Source: an uncultured Acidimicrobiales bacterium (lineage in GTDB: Bacteria > Actinomycetota > Acidimicrobiia > Acidimicrobiales > SZUA-35). From it: a stretch of 32,066 nt of DNA. The translations under genes were made by a program, and so were the position numbers. Of this stretch, positions 16,025-24,100 are shown piece by piece. Numbering within the stretch: the stretch's first letter is position 1; each line of letters starts with the position of its first letter. The stretch lies in NCBI GenBank assembly GCA_938009905.1, contig CALLGK010000291.1:1-32066 (forward strand), given 5' to 3'. A model generated the notes under the pieces. That model ran no database searches, was not told the DNA's origin, and saw nothing but the letters and a program-made list of their open reading frames with translations.

Positions 16025-16942
16025 ATGGCTGAGAACGCAACAACGCTTGCCACCGGACTTGAGTTTCCCGAGGGTCCAATCTGGCTGTCCGACGGTTCGG
16101 TGATCTTGGTCGAGATCAAACGAGGCACGCTCACCCGTGTGGATACCGAGGGGGCGGTCGACGTCGTTGCCGACTGTGGCGGCGGGCCAAACGGTGCCGC
16201 CATCGGTCCGGATGGTCTTGTCTACGTCTGCAACAACGGCGGGTTCGAGTGGTCCGAAGTCAACGGCCTCACGATTCCTGGCGAGCAACCAGCCGACTAC
16301 GCAGGCGGCTCGATCCAGCGGGTCAACATCGACACCGGCGAGGTCGAAGACCTCTACACGCACGTGGGTGACCATCGCCTCTGCGGGCCAAACGATCTTG
16401 TCTTCGACACCACCGGCGGGTTCTGGTTCACCGACCATGGCAAGAATCGAGCTCGCACTCGCGACCGGGGCGGTCTCTACTACGCCAAGGCCGATGGCAG
16501 TGAGGTTCGTGAGGTTGTCCACCCCCTGATGGCGCCGAACGGCGTCGGTCTCTCGCCAGACGAAGATGTCCTCTACGTGGCCGAAACGCACGAGGGTCGG
16601 CTGTATCGATGGAGCTTGTCCGGACCGGGCGAGATTGCCGGCTATTTCGGGCCGGGACATCGGGGCGAGCTTCTCGCCGATCCGGAGGGCGGTCCGCTTT
16701 TCGATTCGCTGGCGGTCGATGCTGCGGGCAACGTGTGCGTGGCCACCATCCGCAACGGCGGCATCACCGTGGTGGCGCCAGATGGCAACTACCACCACGT
16801 GCCCTTTGCCGACCCACTCACCACCAATATCTGCTTTGGCGGCCCCAACCTGCAGACGGCGTTTGTCACGCTCTCGGGAACCGGGCAGCTCGTGAGCCAA
16901 CCGTGGGAGACACCGGGCTTGGAGCTGGCATTCAACCGATGA
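16025..16942 (+). CDS. SMP-30/gluconolactonase/LRE family protein
   Basis: Members of this six-bladed beta-propeller family are metal-dependent lactonases that open sugar or related lactones. The 305-residue protein has the expected metal-site elements: E16 in LEFPEGPIW, N123 in GPNDLVFD, N172 in APNGVGLS, and FDSLAVD around 226-232 where the family often has a catalytic Asp. Repeated blade sequences such as GGFWFTDHG and LYVAETHEGRLYRWSL are visible. No signal peptide is seen, so it is probably cytoplasmic. The natural substrate cannot be read from the sequence. Its TGA overlaps the ATG of the CopC-like gene (ATGA), so the two are co-translated, although no functional link is obvious. Confidence 0.88.
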   Translation: MAENATTLATGLEFPEGPIWLSDGSVILVEIKRGTLTRVDTEGAVDVVADCGGGPNGAAIGPDGLVYVCNNGGFEWSEVNGLTIPGEQPADYAGGSIQRVNIDTGEVEDLYTHVGDHRLCGPNDLVFDTTGGFWFTDHGKNRARTRDRGGLYYAKADGSEVREVVHPLMAPNGVGLSPDEDVLYVAETHEGRLYRWSLSGPGEIAGYFGPGHRGELLADPEGGPLFDSLAVDAAGNVCVATIRNGGITVVAPDGNYHHVPFADPLTTNICFGGPNLQTAFVTLSGTGQLVSQPWETPGLELAFNR

Positions 16943-17547
16943 GCCGTCGCGCCCCTGAGCGGGCCATCGCGAGAGGGCAAGGTCGCCCGTGGCTGGCGCT
17001 GGCGATTGCCGGAGCGGTGTTTGTTCTTGCCGGAGCGCTATTCGTTGTCGCCAGCCTGGTCAGCCCGGCAGCGGCCCACAGCTCGCTGATCACGAGTTCG
17101 CCGACGCCAGGTCAGACCGTGGGTGGCGAGCTCCAATCGATCGACCTTGTGTTCGACGCAGGAGTAGAAGACGTCGAGGCCACCTTCGAGGCGCCAGGCG
17201 GCGAGTTTCTCGACATTGAGATCGACCAACCGGCGAAGAACTGGTTGCGTCTGAAGATCGCGACGCCGGAGCAAGAAGGGCAATACATCGTTCGGTTCTC
17301 CTTCTTGTCAGAAGACGGCGATCCCGTTGAGTCGGCCTATGCCTTTAGCTACGAGGCCGCGGCCCCAGAGGCCATCGCTATCCCCGAGTCGACTGCGGTG
17401 TCGAGCACAGACGGCGACCGCTCGCCTTCGTTGGGTGCTCTGGTGAACATGGCGCTTGCCGTAGGCGTACTGCTTCTTGCCGCACTGTTGGTGATGAGGA
17501 TGCGACAGTTGCGGGCTGCTCGCACCGTCGAGGGCGACGGGCCCTAG
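16939..17547 (+). CDS. CopC-domain copper-resistance-like membrane-anchored protein
   Basis: CopC domains bind copper outside the cytoplasm and in many bacteria work with CopD or YcnJ-type importers. The 202-residue protein has an N-terminal hydrophobic signal (about 18-46) ending in AAAHSSL, so His47 would be at or near the mature N-terminus, as in CopC. The beta-sandwich follows (SSPTPGQTVGGELQSIDLVFD to ESAYAFSYEA, about 53-140), then a low-complexity linker and a C-terminal membrane helix at about 165-186. In typical CopC proteins the last part reads DGHPV with a copper-ligand His; here it reads DGDPV (Asp128). The frame stays open upstream to 16609, but the signal peptide and the ATGA overlap with the lactonase gene support the start at 16939. 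No CopD gene is adjacent. Confidence 0.85.
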   Translation: MSRRAPERAIARGQGRPWLALAIAGAVFVLAGALFVVASLVSPAAAHSSLITSSPTPGQTVGGELQSIDLVFDAGVEDVEATFEAPGGEFLDIEIDQPAKNWLRLKIATPEQEGQYIVRFSFLSEDGDPVESAYAFSYEAAAPEAIAIPESTAVSSTDGDRSPSLGALVNMALAVGVLLLAALLVMRMRQLRAARTVEGDGP

Positions 17548-17559
17548 CCTGAGCAGTCG

Positions 17560-17580
17560 ATGACACGGATTCGCTCGTGA
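17560..17580 (+). other. Possible 6-codon leader reading frame overlapping the rimO start
   Basis: ATG at 17560 opens a frame of six codons (MTRIRS) whose TGA (17578-17580) overlaps the rimO GTG (17577-17579) as GTGA. A TAGCCT hexamer (17545-17550) lies 9 nt before this ATG. rimO lacks a Shine-Dalgarno sequence, so coupling from this mini-frame is conceivable. Confidence 0.3.
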
Positions 17581-18860
17581 CCGAGCCAACGCGAACCTAC
17601 TGGGTCGAAACCCTCGGGTGCCCGAAGAACCAGGTCGACTCCGACAAGCTCGTTGGCACCATGCTGGCCGACGGGCTCGCCCCTGCCGACTCTGTCGACG
17701 ACGCAGACGTCGTCGTGGTCAATACGTGCGCCTTCATCGACGAGGCCAGGCAAGAGTCGGTCGACACGATCCTTGCTCTCGACGAGCAGCGCCGTGACGG
17801 GGCCGAACTGGTGGTCACCGGCTGCCTAGCAGAACGCCACGGATCAGAACTGGCCGAGCTGCTGCCAGAAGTCGACAAGGTCGCTGGGTTCGGCGTACCG
17901 GTGTCGATCGGCCTGAAGCCAACGGCGCAAGAACTCACCCCAAGCCTCGATCTGCTCGAACTGCCACGCCCGCCCGCAACGGCTCCGTGGGCCTACGTGA
18001 AGGTGGCAGAAGGTTGCGACCGCAACTGCGGCTTCTGTGCCATCCCGAGCTTCCGGGGTAAGCAGCGATCGCGCACGATGGACTCGATCCTCGCCGAGGT
18101 CGACCAGCTCGGAGCGAAAGAGATCGTGCTCGTGGCCCAAGACCTGGCCGCCTATGGGCGAGACCAGGGCGTTGGTGAACGATCCATCGTTCCGCTCGTG
18201 AAGCGGGTGGCTGCTGAGGTTGATCGAGTCCGGCTGCTCTACCTCTACCCATCTGATCTCACAGATGAGCTCATCGACACGATCTGCGGCACTGGCACCC
18301 CGTATTTCGACCTCTCGCTTCAGCACGTGTCGCGGCCGCTCATGCGGGCGATGCGACGCTGGGGTGATGGCGATCGCTTCCTCGAACGAATCGCGGCGAT
18401 CAGAGATCGCGAGCCAGAGGCTGCGTTCCGATCGAACTTCATCGTGGGCTACCCAGGCGAAACCGAAGACGATCACGACCAGTTGCTCTCCTTCGTGGAA
18501 GAAGCCGAGGTCGACTGGTGCGGCTTCTTCGCGTACTCCAAAGAAGAGGGCACCTACGGCGCCACCCTCGATGGTGAGGTGCCACGCAGCCTCATTGATG
18601 AACGTCTCGCTGAGCTCCGCGAACTGCAAGACAACATCACCGCCAACCGCCGCGACGATCTGATCGGCACAGCGATCGAGGTGTTGGTCGACGCCCCGGG
18701 TGTCGGACGCTCACATCGTGAGGCTCCCGAGATCGACGGCATCGTGCAGGTGCCAACCGAGCTGGCCGTTGGTGGCTTTCATCAGGTTGACGTTGTCAAC
18801 GCTGAGGGTCCTGATCTCATCGCCGTCAGCCCGACCAGCTCTGAGGCGACGTCGTCGTGA
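17577..18860 (+). CDS. rimO: Ribosomal protein S12 methylthiotransferase RimO
   Basis: RimO is a radical-SAM enzyme with two [4Fe-4S] clusters that adds a methylthio group to a conserved aspartate of ribosomal protein S12. The 427-residue protein has the N-terminal cluster cysteines C15 (LGCPKNQVDSD), C51 (VNTCAFID) and C83 (VTGCLAERHG), and the radical-SAM motif C147-x3-C151-x2-C154 (CDRNCGFCAIP). SLQHVSRPLMRAMRR and NFIVGYPGETEDD are typical of RimO and separate it from MiaB. A TRAM-like domain forms the last 60 or so residues. The GTG at 17577 puts TYWVETLGC near the N-terminus, as expected. Its TGA overlaps the pgsA start (GTGA). The rimO-pgsA-cinA order near recA is common in actinobacteria. 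Confidence 0.96.
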   Translation: MTEPTRTYWVETLGCPKNQVDSDKLVGTMLADGLAPADSVDDADVVVVNTCAFIDEARQESVDTILALDEQRRDGAELVVTGCLAERHGSELAELLPEVDKVAGFGVPVSIGLKPTAQELTPSLDLLELPRPPATAPWAYVKVAEGCDRNCGFCAIPSFRGKQRSRTMDSILAEVDQLGAKEIVLVAQDLAAYGRDQGVGERSIVPLVKRVAAEVDRVRLLYLYPSDLTDELIDTICGTGTPYFDLSLQHVSRPLMRAMRRWGDGDRFLERIAAIRDREPEAAFRSNFIVGYPGETEDDHDQLLSFVEEAEVDWCGFFAYSKEEGTYGATLDGEVPRSLIDERLAELRELQDNITANRRDDLIGTAIEVLVDAPGVGRSHREAPEIDGIVQVPTELAVGGFHQVDVVNAEGPDLIAVSPTSSEATSS

Positions 18861-19444
18861 ACTCCGAGGTCGATGCCGTTCCCAAGATGGATCTCATCGG
18901 CAGCTCGCGATACGCGCTCGCGGCAAACGGTCTGACGATCGCACGGTTGTTGCTCGCACCAGTGCTGGCTCTTCTGATCCTTGATCGCAACCCGTGGTGG
19001 GTCACCTTCTGGCTTGGATGGGCGCTCGGTGCCACCGACTTGTTCGATGGCAAGTTGGCCCGGCAGGCCACCCCGACAAAGTTCGGCGCCTTCTTCGATC
19101 CGCTTGCCGACAAAGCAGTTGTGTTGCTCGCCGGGTTCGCGCTCGTGACCCATCGATCCCACTGGCTCATCCCGATGGTGCTCATTGCGATACGCGAAGT
19201 CGGCATTCAGCTCTACCGCAGCTATTGGAGCAGGCGCGGCCTAGCGATCCCTGCTCGCACCTCGGCCAAGTACAAGACGTTTATCCAGGGCCTCGCGCTG
19301 GCCGCGGCCATGTGTCCGGCGCTCGACGGTGCGCTTTGGATCGCCGACGTGCTGCTGTGGGTGGCAGTGGCCTTCACCCTCGTCACGGGAGCGCAGTACA
19401 TCCTTGACGGGCAGGGCGCGCTACGCACAACAGGGAGTCGTTGA
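18857..19444 (+). CDS. pgsA: CDP-diacylglycerol-glycerol-3-phosphate 3-phosphatidyltransferase-like
   Basis: Enzymes of the CDP-alcohol phosphatidyltransferase family displace CMP from CDP-diacylglycerol at the membrane; with glycerol-3-phosphate this yields phosphatidylglycerol phosphate. The 195-residue protein carries the full signature D-x2-DG-x2-AR-x7-G-x3-D-x3-D, here D61, D64, G65, A68, R69, G77, D81 and D85 (TDLFDGKLARQATPTKFGAF, then DPLADK). Several membrane helices surround it. The GTG start overlaps the rimO stop, and the TGA overlaps the cinA ATG, so the three genes form one translationally coupled unit. Substrate as glycerol-3-phosphate is inferred from the rimO/cinA/recA context; a related alcohol acceptor cannot be excluded. 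Confidence 0.9.
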   Translation: MNSEVDAVPKMDLIGSSRYALAANGLTIARLLLAPVLALLILDRNPWWVTFWLGWALGATDLFDGKLARQATPTKFGAFFDPLADKAVVLLAGFALVTHRSHWLIPMVLIAIREVGIQLYRSYWSRRGLAIPARTSAKYKTFIQGLALAAAMCPALDGALWIADVLLWVAVAFTLVTGAQYILDGQGALRTTGSR

Positions 19445-20694
19445 TGAACGTCGAAGTGGTAGCGATCGGTACCGAGCTGCTTCTCGGCCAGATCATCGAC
19501 ACCAACTCGAGCTGGATCGGCCAAGAGCTCGCCGCTGCCGGGCTCAACTCGCACTTTCAAACCAAGGTCGGCGACAACCCCGACCGAATCCGCACAGTGC
19601 TGCGCCAAGCGATTGAGCGGAGTGATGCGGTCATCTGCTGTGGCGGGCTCGGCCCCACCCAAGACGACATCACCCGCGACATGATTGCCGAGCTGATGGG
19701 CGTTGAGCTCGTCCATCACGACGACATCGCGGCCAAGATTCGTCACATGTTCGAGTCTCGTGGTCGCGAGATGCCAGAAATCAACCTGCGACAGGCGATG
19801 GTCCCGGTCGGCGGATCTGTGCTGGCAGAACAACCGGGAACGGCACCCGGCCTGCGCTGTCCTGTCACGGCAAGCGACGGCTCTGAACGCCTCCTCTACG
19901 CCGTCCCAGGCGTGCCATACGAGATGAAAGAGATGATGGTCGGCAGCGTCATCCCCGAGCTGCGTCGCTTGTCGGGCGACGAGTCGGTCATCAAGAGCCG
20001 AGTGATCCGCACCTGGGGCGCATCAGAATCTGGCCTCGCCGAAATCCTGGCCGATCGAATCGACGAACTCGATGCCGCTGGTAACCCGACGTTGGCCTTC
20101 CTGGCCAGCGGGGTCGAGGGGCTCAAGGTACGCATTACCGCGAAGGCTGCAGATGAGGCGGCAGTCGTTGCCATGCTCGATGCAGAACAGGCCGTGCTCG
20201 AGCCGCTCATCGGTCACGTCATATTCGGTTTCGACGACGACAACATGGAAGCGGTCGTGATTCGTGAGCTGCGCGAGCGGCAGCTCACGCTGGCGGTGGC
20301 CGAGTCGCTTACGGGCGGATACGTGGCCGGACGCTTGTGCGCGGTGCCGGGAGCGAGTGCGGTGTTCCGGGGCGGCGTCGTCGCCTATCACCCCGAGGTG
20401 AAGTTTGGATTGCTCGGCGTGCCGGAGGGGCCCGTCGTGAGCGAGGAAGCGGCCCTGGCAATGGCCGAAGGCGTTCGCCAGAAACTTGGCGCCGACATCG
20501 GACTTGCCACAACTGGTGTGGCCGGGCCAGACGAGTCAGAAGGCAAAAAGGTCGGAACGGTCTGCGTGGCGATCGCTCGGGCTGACAGCCAACGAGCGAC
20601 GACGCTCACCTTGCCAGGAGATCGAGAGCGAATTCGTCAGTACTCCGCAATCAGCTTGCTCGACATGCTGCGTCGAGACGTGGTGGGCAACTAG
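19444..20694 (+). CDS. cinA: CinA-like nicotinamide-nucleotide amidase / competence-damage protein
   Basis: CinA couples an N-terminal molybdopterin-binding-like (MoCF) domain, which in characterised members hydrolyses ADP-ribose, to a C-terminal PncC domain that deamidates nicotinamide mononucleotide in NAD recycling. The 416-residue protein starts NVEVVAIGTELLLGQIIDTNS and has GGLGPTQDDITRD in the first domain. The amidase part begins near residue 280 with AVAESLTGGYVAGRL (S288 the likely nucleophile), then GGVVAYHPEVKFGLLGV and ATTGVAGPDESEGKKVGTV. The ATG at 19444 has GGGAG 7-8 nt upstream and overlaps the pgsA TGA by one base, so it is preferred to the in-frame TTG at 19441. The two domains are intact. 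Confidence 0.95.
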   Translation: MNVEVVAIGTELLLGQIIDTNSSWIGQELAAAGLNSHFQTKVGDNPDRIRTVLRQAIERSDAVICCGGLGPTQDDITRDMIAELMGVELVHHDDIAAKIRHMFESRGREMPEINLRQAMVPVGGSVLAEQPGTAPGLRCPVTASDGSERLLYAVPGVPYEMKEMMVGSVIPELRRLSGDESVIKSRVIRTWGASESGLAEILADRIDELDAAGNPTLAFLASGVEGLKVRITAKAADEAAVVAMLDAEQAVLEPLIGHVIFGFDDDNMEAVVIRELRERQLTLAVAESLTGGYVAGRLCAVPGASAVFRGGVVAYHPEVKFGLLGVPEGPVVSEEAALAMAEGVRQKLGADIGLATTGVAGPDESEGKKVGTVCVAIARADSQRATTLTLPGDRERIRQYSAISLLDMLRRDVVGN

Positions 20695-20897
20695 CCGGCA
20701 AAGGCGACGAGGTGAGCCGCAGGTTCGACCCGGGGAAGCCGTGGAGGTGACCCCAACCAAGCGATTGCCGGCTGCGGGCGGGCCCGCCGGCCTCGCCGCA
20801 AAGCTCGTTTGAGCCTTGCGAACGAAGCGCGACGGATCCTTGCATCATGTTCGACTCGATGAATCGTCATGATGTGGTCCGGATGACTAAGAATCAT
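20691..20897 (-). CDS. Possible small basic protein (68 residues) behind a near-perfect Shine-Dalgarno sequence
   Basis: I do not recognise this product. It starts MILSHPDHIMTIHRVEHDARIRR, has an Arg-rich middle, and ends in a Pro/Ala-rich tail; it has no membrane segment. The case for a gene is the ribosome binding site: AGGAGGTGA, nine bases matching the anti-Shine-Dalgarno sequence, about 10 nt before the ATG. Against it are the short length and unconvincing codon use. Its stop overlaps the cinA stop in antisense (CTAG at 20691-20694), so the genes converge. The Shine-Dalgarno sequence is one arm of a perfect 15-bp inverted repeat whose other arm lies inside the frame, which could hide the site in the mRNA. 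It may instead be a decayed mobile element. Confidence 0.35.
   Translation of the reverse strand: MILSHPDHIMTIHRVEHDARIRRASFARLKRALRRGRRARPQPAIAWLGSPPRLPRVEPAAHLVAFAG
20693..20773 (+). repeat. 9-bp inverted repeat just after cinA
   Basis: AGCCGGCAA (20693-20701) and TTGCCGGCT (20765-20773) are perfectly complementary and enclose 63 nt. The left arm overlaps the last two bases of the cinA stop codon. The pair could form the base of a larger folded 3' end for cinA mRNA; a GGCGGGCCCGCC palindrome follows at about 20778-20789. Confidence 0.5.
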
Positions 20898-20912
20898 GTT
20901 GGGGTCACCTCC
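20743..20912. repeat. Perfect 15-bp inverted repeat flanking 140 bp
   Basis: GGAGGTGACCCCAAC (20743-20757) and its exact reverse complement GTTGGGGTCACCTCC (20898-20912) flank 140 bp. A 15-bp perfect match at this distance is unlikely by chance. On the minus strand the upstream arm is the ribosome binding site of the small frame ending at 20691. The layout fits either a regulatory long-range stem or the ends of a very short, MITE-like insertion. Confidence 0.8.
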
Positions 20913-21014
20913 TCACGGCGTACGAGTTACCAGGACGAGGTGAGTGTTACGGCATGGCGTCGGGCCGTCCAACGAATAACGCCAGCTACGAAGCAGGAAG
21001 GCCAAAAAGCACGA
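20913..21014. other. Non-coding stretch with no recognisable feature
   Basis: Between the inverted repeat and the terminator hairpins I see no supported gene, tRNA or clear promoter. Several GAGGTGA-like words recur around it (20709, 20745, 20938), one on the far side of the inverted repeat. Confidence 0.4.
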
Positions 21015-21053
21015 AAGCTGGTGCAGTTGCTCCCTCCAGCAACCCACCAGCTT
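21015..21053 (-). terminator. Second terminator downstream of the BTAD gene (minus strand)
   Basis: AAGCTGGTG (21015-21023) pairs with CACCAGCTT (21045-21053), and GTTGCT (21026-21031) pairs with AGCAAC (21038-21043) around a CCCTCC loop. Read on the minus strand the hairpin is followed by TCGTGCTTTTTGG, a fair T-rich tail. It would back up the terminator at 21111-21147, and it may also stop cinA read-through. Confidence 0.65.
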
Positions 21054-21110
21054 CTGTGTCGACATCGGGCGATACCGCTTGCACTGACATCAGGATGTAC
21101 TGCGGGTGTT

Positions 21111-21147
21111 GAGAAAACGTTGAACCGGAAGGGCTCCGGGACTCAAC
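21111..21147 (-). terminator. Intrinsic terminator overlapping the stop of the minus-strand BTAD gene
   Basis: On the minus strand GTTGA and TCAAC form the outer stem, and CCGGA and TCCGG the inner stem with a GCCCT loop, followed by GTTTTCTC. The first arm overlaps the TGA at 21143-21145. This is a classic rho-independent layout for the BTAD gene. Confidence 0.75.
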
Positions 21148-24100
21148 CTTCGCTAAGAGCCTCTAGAACACTGGGTGTTCGAGCCGTTGCGAGCTCAATC
21201 TCCCAGTGCAGGGCCGCAAGCTCGTCGGCGATCGCGATGGCTTCAGCGTGGTGCGACAGTGCCCGCTCGTGTTGGTCCTGCTGGCCGGCGAGTTCCATGA
21301 GCGCTAGGTGGGTTCGAAGGATCGCGGGCCGAGCGCCGAGGGCAACGTGTTGGTTCAGCGAGGTAGCGAGGTAGCGCTCGGCCACATCGAACTCGCCGAG
21401 CATCGTTGACAGCGCGCCAAGCGGGAGCGAGCCGAAGCCAAACACCAGCTGGCCGCAGTTCATCGCCACGATGCGATCTGCAGCGTCGCTGAGGTGTTCG
21501 CGGCAAACCCGGGCCGCCTCGACGTCGCCCAGGTGGCGGAGAAGCTCTGCGTAGTGCCACGGGGTCATGAACTGAAGTACGCCTTCACCACCCGAGGCAA
21601 TCACCTCGGGGTCGTATGGCGCCACCAACTGCTGGGCCTCACCCAGATCGCCGCTCTGAGCGACGGCCAACGCAAGCGGTGTTGCGTAGGCCGGCCCCGG
21701 ATAGCCAGCGACTTTTTCGCGAAGTGCTTGCACCACCGGATCGTTCATTCCGCGCTCGCGCAGCAGGAGCGCGAACTGGATGCCGAAGAGGTCGAGGACG
21801 GCCTCGCCAAAACGGGCGAAGCTGTCGAACGACTCTTGGAGAAGCCGTTCGGCCGAGGCAAAGTCGCCGGTGAGCAGTGCCCACGACGTCGGCAGCAAAT
21901 TGGCTTCGATGGCGAGCCCGTCTTCTTCCGCAGACGCCGCAAGCTGCGAGATGTGGCTCGCTTGGTCATGGAACGCTTCGGCATCTCCGGCCTCGAGTGC
22001 CTGCATGGCCAGCGAACGCCTTGCGTTCACCTCGGGCTTCGCGAGCCCGGCAGCCTGAGCGGCCTGGATTGCCTCGTTGGCCAACTGCGCTCGCTGTTCC
22101 GAGGAGTATTCGCGATCAATCTCGAAGATCACTCGGTCGAGTGTGTGTGCTCGGAGAGCCGGATCGGAAAGGCGTCGCGTTTGCTCGATGCCGTCGGCCA
22201 ACAGGGAGCGGCGGCGTTCGGGGTCAGCGTGCTCTCCAAACAAGACACCGCCGAGTTCTGTTGTCATGAATGCCCGATACGGGTGGTCAGCATCCATGCG
22301 TTCGAGGCATTGGGTGAACATGTCGATGGCCGGCCCAGACGGGCACCAGTAGCCGAGCCAGCCAGGGGCGCCGGGGAACCGACCCGTGATCTGCGTGGTG
22401 CCGGCGTAGACAAACGCAGCCACCGCCATCTCTTCGATGAGCCCTTTCGCAGACGCGATCTCGAACGCCTCGGGCACGACGCTATGCGTTCCGGAGAAGT
22501 TGTGGCTGTGCTTGTAGGTCTGCCCGAGGGCGATCAACAGATCGACGCGAAGCCGCTCGAAGTCGTTCGAGCCGTCTCCTCGCGGCGTGATTCGATCGAG
22601 GGTTTCGATACCGCTTCGTAGCAGCTCGCCCGCGCTGGCATGGTCGTGCAAGTCGGTGCTGGTCCTCGCCGCCTTGAGCGCGTAGTCGGCGCCAAGCTGA
22701 CCGGTGTTGAAGCCCTGCAAGAAGTGATGTGCGAGGAGCTCTGGCGTCTCGCCTCGAGCCTCGTAGAAGTCGCCGAGCTGGGCATGAATGCGAGCCCGAC
22801 GAGGGGCAGAGGTTGTGGTGATCAAGGCATCTTGCACAAGGGCGTGCGTGAACTGAAAGCGGTCGAAGGAATTCGGGTGGGCCTCGATGAGTCGGGCCGC
22901 GAGGGATCGCTCGACGATGTCGAGCACCTCGTCGTCTGCCTTGTCGCTCGCAGCTTCAAGCACCGCCGTCGTGAAGCCGTCACGACAGAGCGCGCCAAAC
23001 ACGAGAATGTCAGCGCCAATCTCGGGCAGTTGAGAAAGACGCTCGAAGATTGCATCGCGCAGCGTGGTTGAAAGCGGTTGATCGAGACCATGCCGGAGGA
23101 GCTCAGTGGCAAATAGTGGATTGCCCTGAGTTCGCTCGAGCACGGGCTGGATGGCCTCCAACGACACATCATCGCCTCGCAGGTCGCGGTGAAGGTCGCG
23201 AAGGGCCTCGCCATCAAGGCCCGTGAGTTCGATTCGTTGAAAGCCCTCGAGTCGGCCAAGACCAGCGAGTGCTTGTTCAAGATCGCGGTCGACCTCTTGC
23301 GTGTCTCGCCATGAGACAACCGTCGCGATCGGGCCAGACGCCCAGATCGGCAGCGCCACTTCGAGGAGCTTGATCGATGCAACGTCAGCCCAGTGAGCGT
23401 CTTCGAGCATGAGCACGAGAGGTCGTGTGTCTGCCAACGAGCGGATCGTTCGTGCGATCGCGTCGAAGAGACTCAGCGCATCTTGGCCGTGTTTCGCTTC
23501 GACACCTGTGCGGTCGGCAATCTCTGGGATGAGGGCGCCAAGCTCGGCGGCTCGATGGCCCACTGCCTCGGTCAGCTCGTCGTCGTTGAGACGGTCGGTG
23601 AGCTCCCGCAAGATCGAAACCCACGGCCACAGGGTGTTGGTTTGCCCGCCATCGTGGCAACGTCCCCACAGGGTGCGCTGGCCGTCTTGGGTTGCCTGTC
23701 GTGCTGTTGCGTTAAGGAGTGTCGTCTTGCCGATTCCTGGCTCACCAACCACCGCAACCATCGGTGCGGTGACCTCGTTTGTGGCTGACCGGACGGCGCC
23801 CACCAGCTGAGCGAACGCATCGCTGCGCCCCGCCGGTGCGCCCGTCAGCGCTTCTGGCTCAAGGGTGGCCGACGCCACGGCGCCAACGGGGGCCGGCCCG
23901 ACGAGTTGCGGGTCGTTGTTGAGGATCTGAAGTTCGAGCTCGTTGAGTGCGTTGGTCGGTTCGAGGCCGAGATCCTCGAGCAGGTGGGTGCGGAAGGCGC
24001 TGGCATGATCAACGGCTTCGCTGGCATGGCCAGACCGGTACAGGGCAAGCATGAGCAGCCGGCAGACCTCTTCGTCGGCCGGTGAGGCGGCGGCGTGTGA

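Noticed and set aside
16609-16938. Upstream extension of the CopC frame to 16609
   Set aside because: This part lies in the wrong frame of the lactonase gene. The signal peptide begins after 16939, where ATG overlaps the lactonase stop.
20718-20740. T-loop-like GGTTCGACC suggesting a tRNA
   Set aside because: The flanking bases do not form a T stem, and no acceptor, D or anticodon arms can be found around it.
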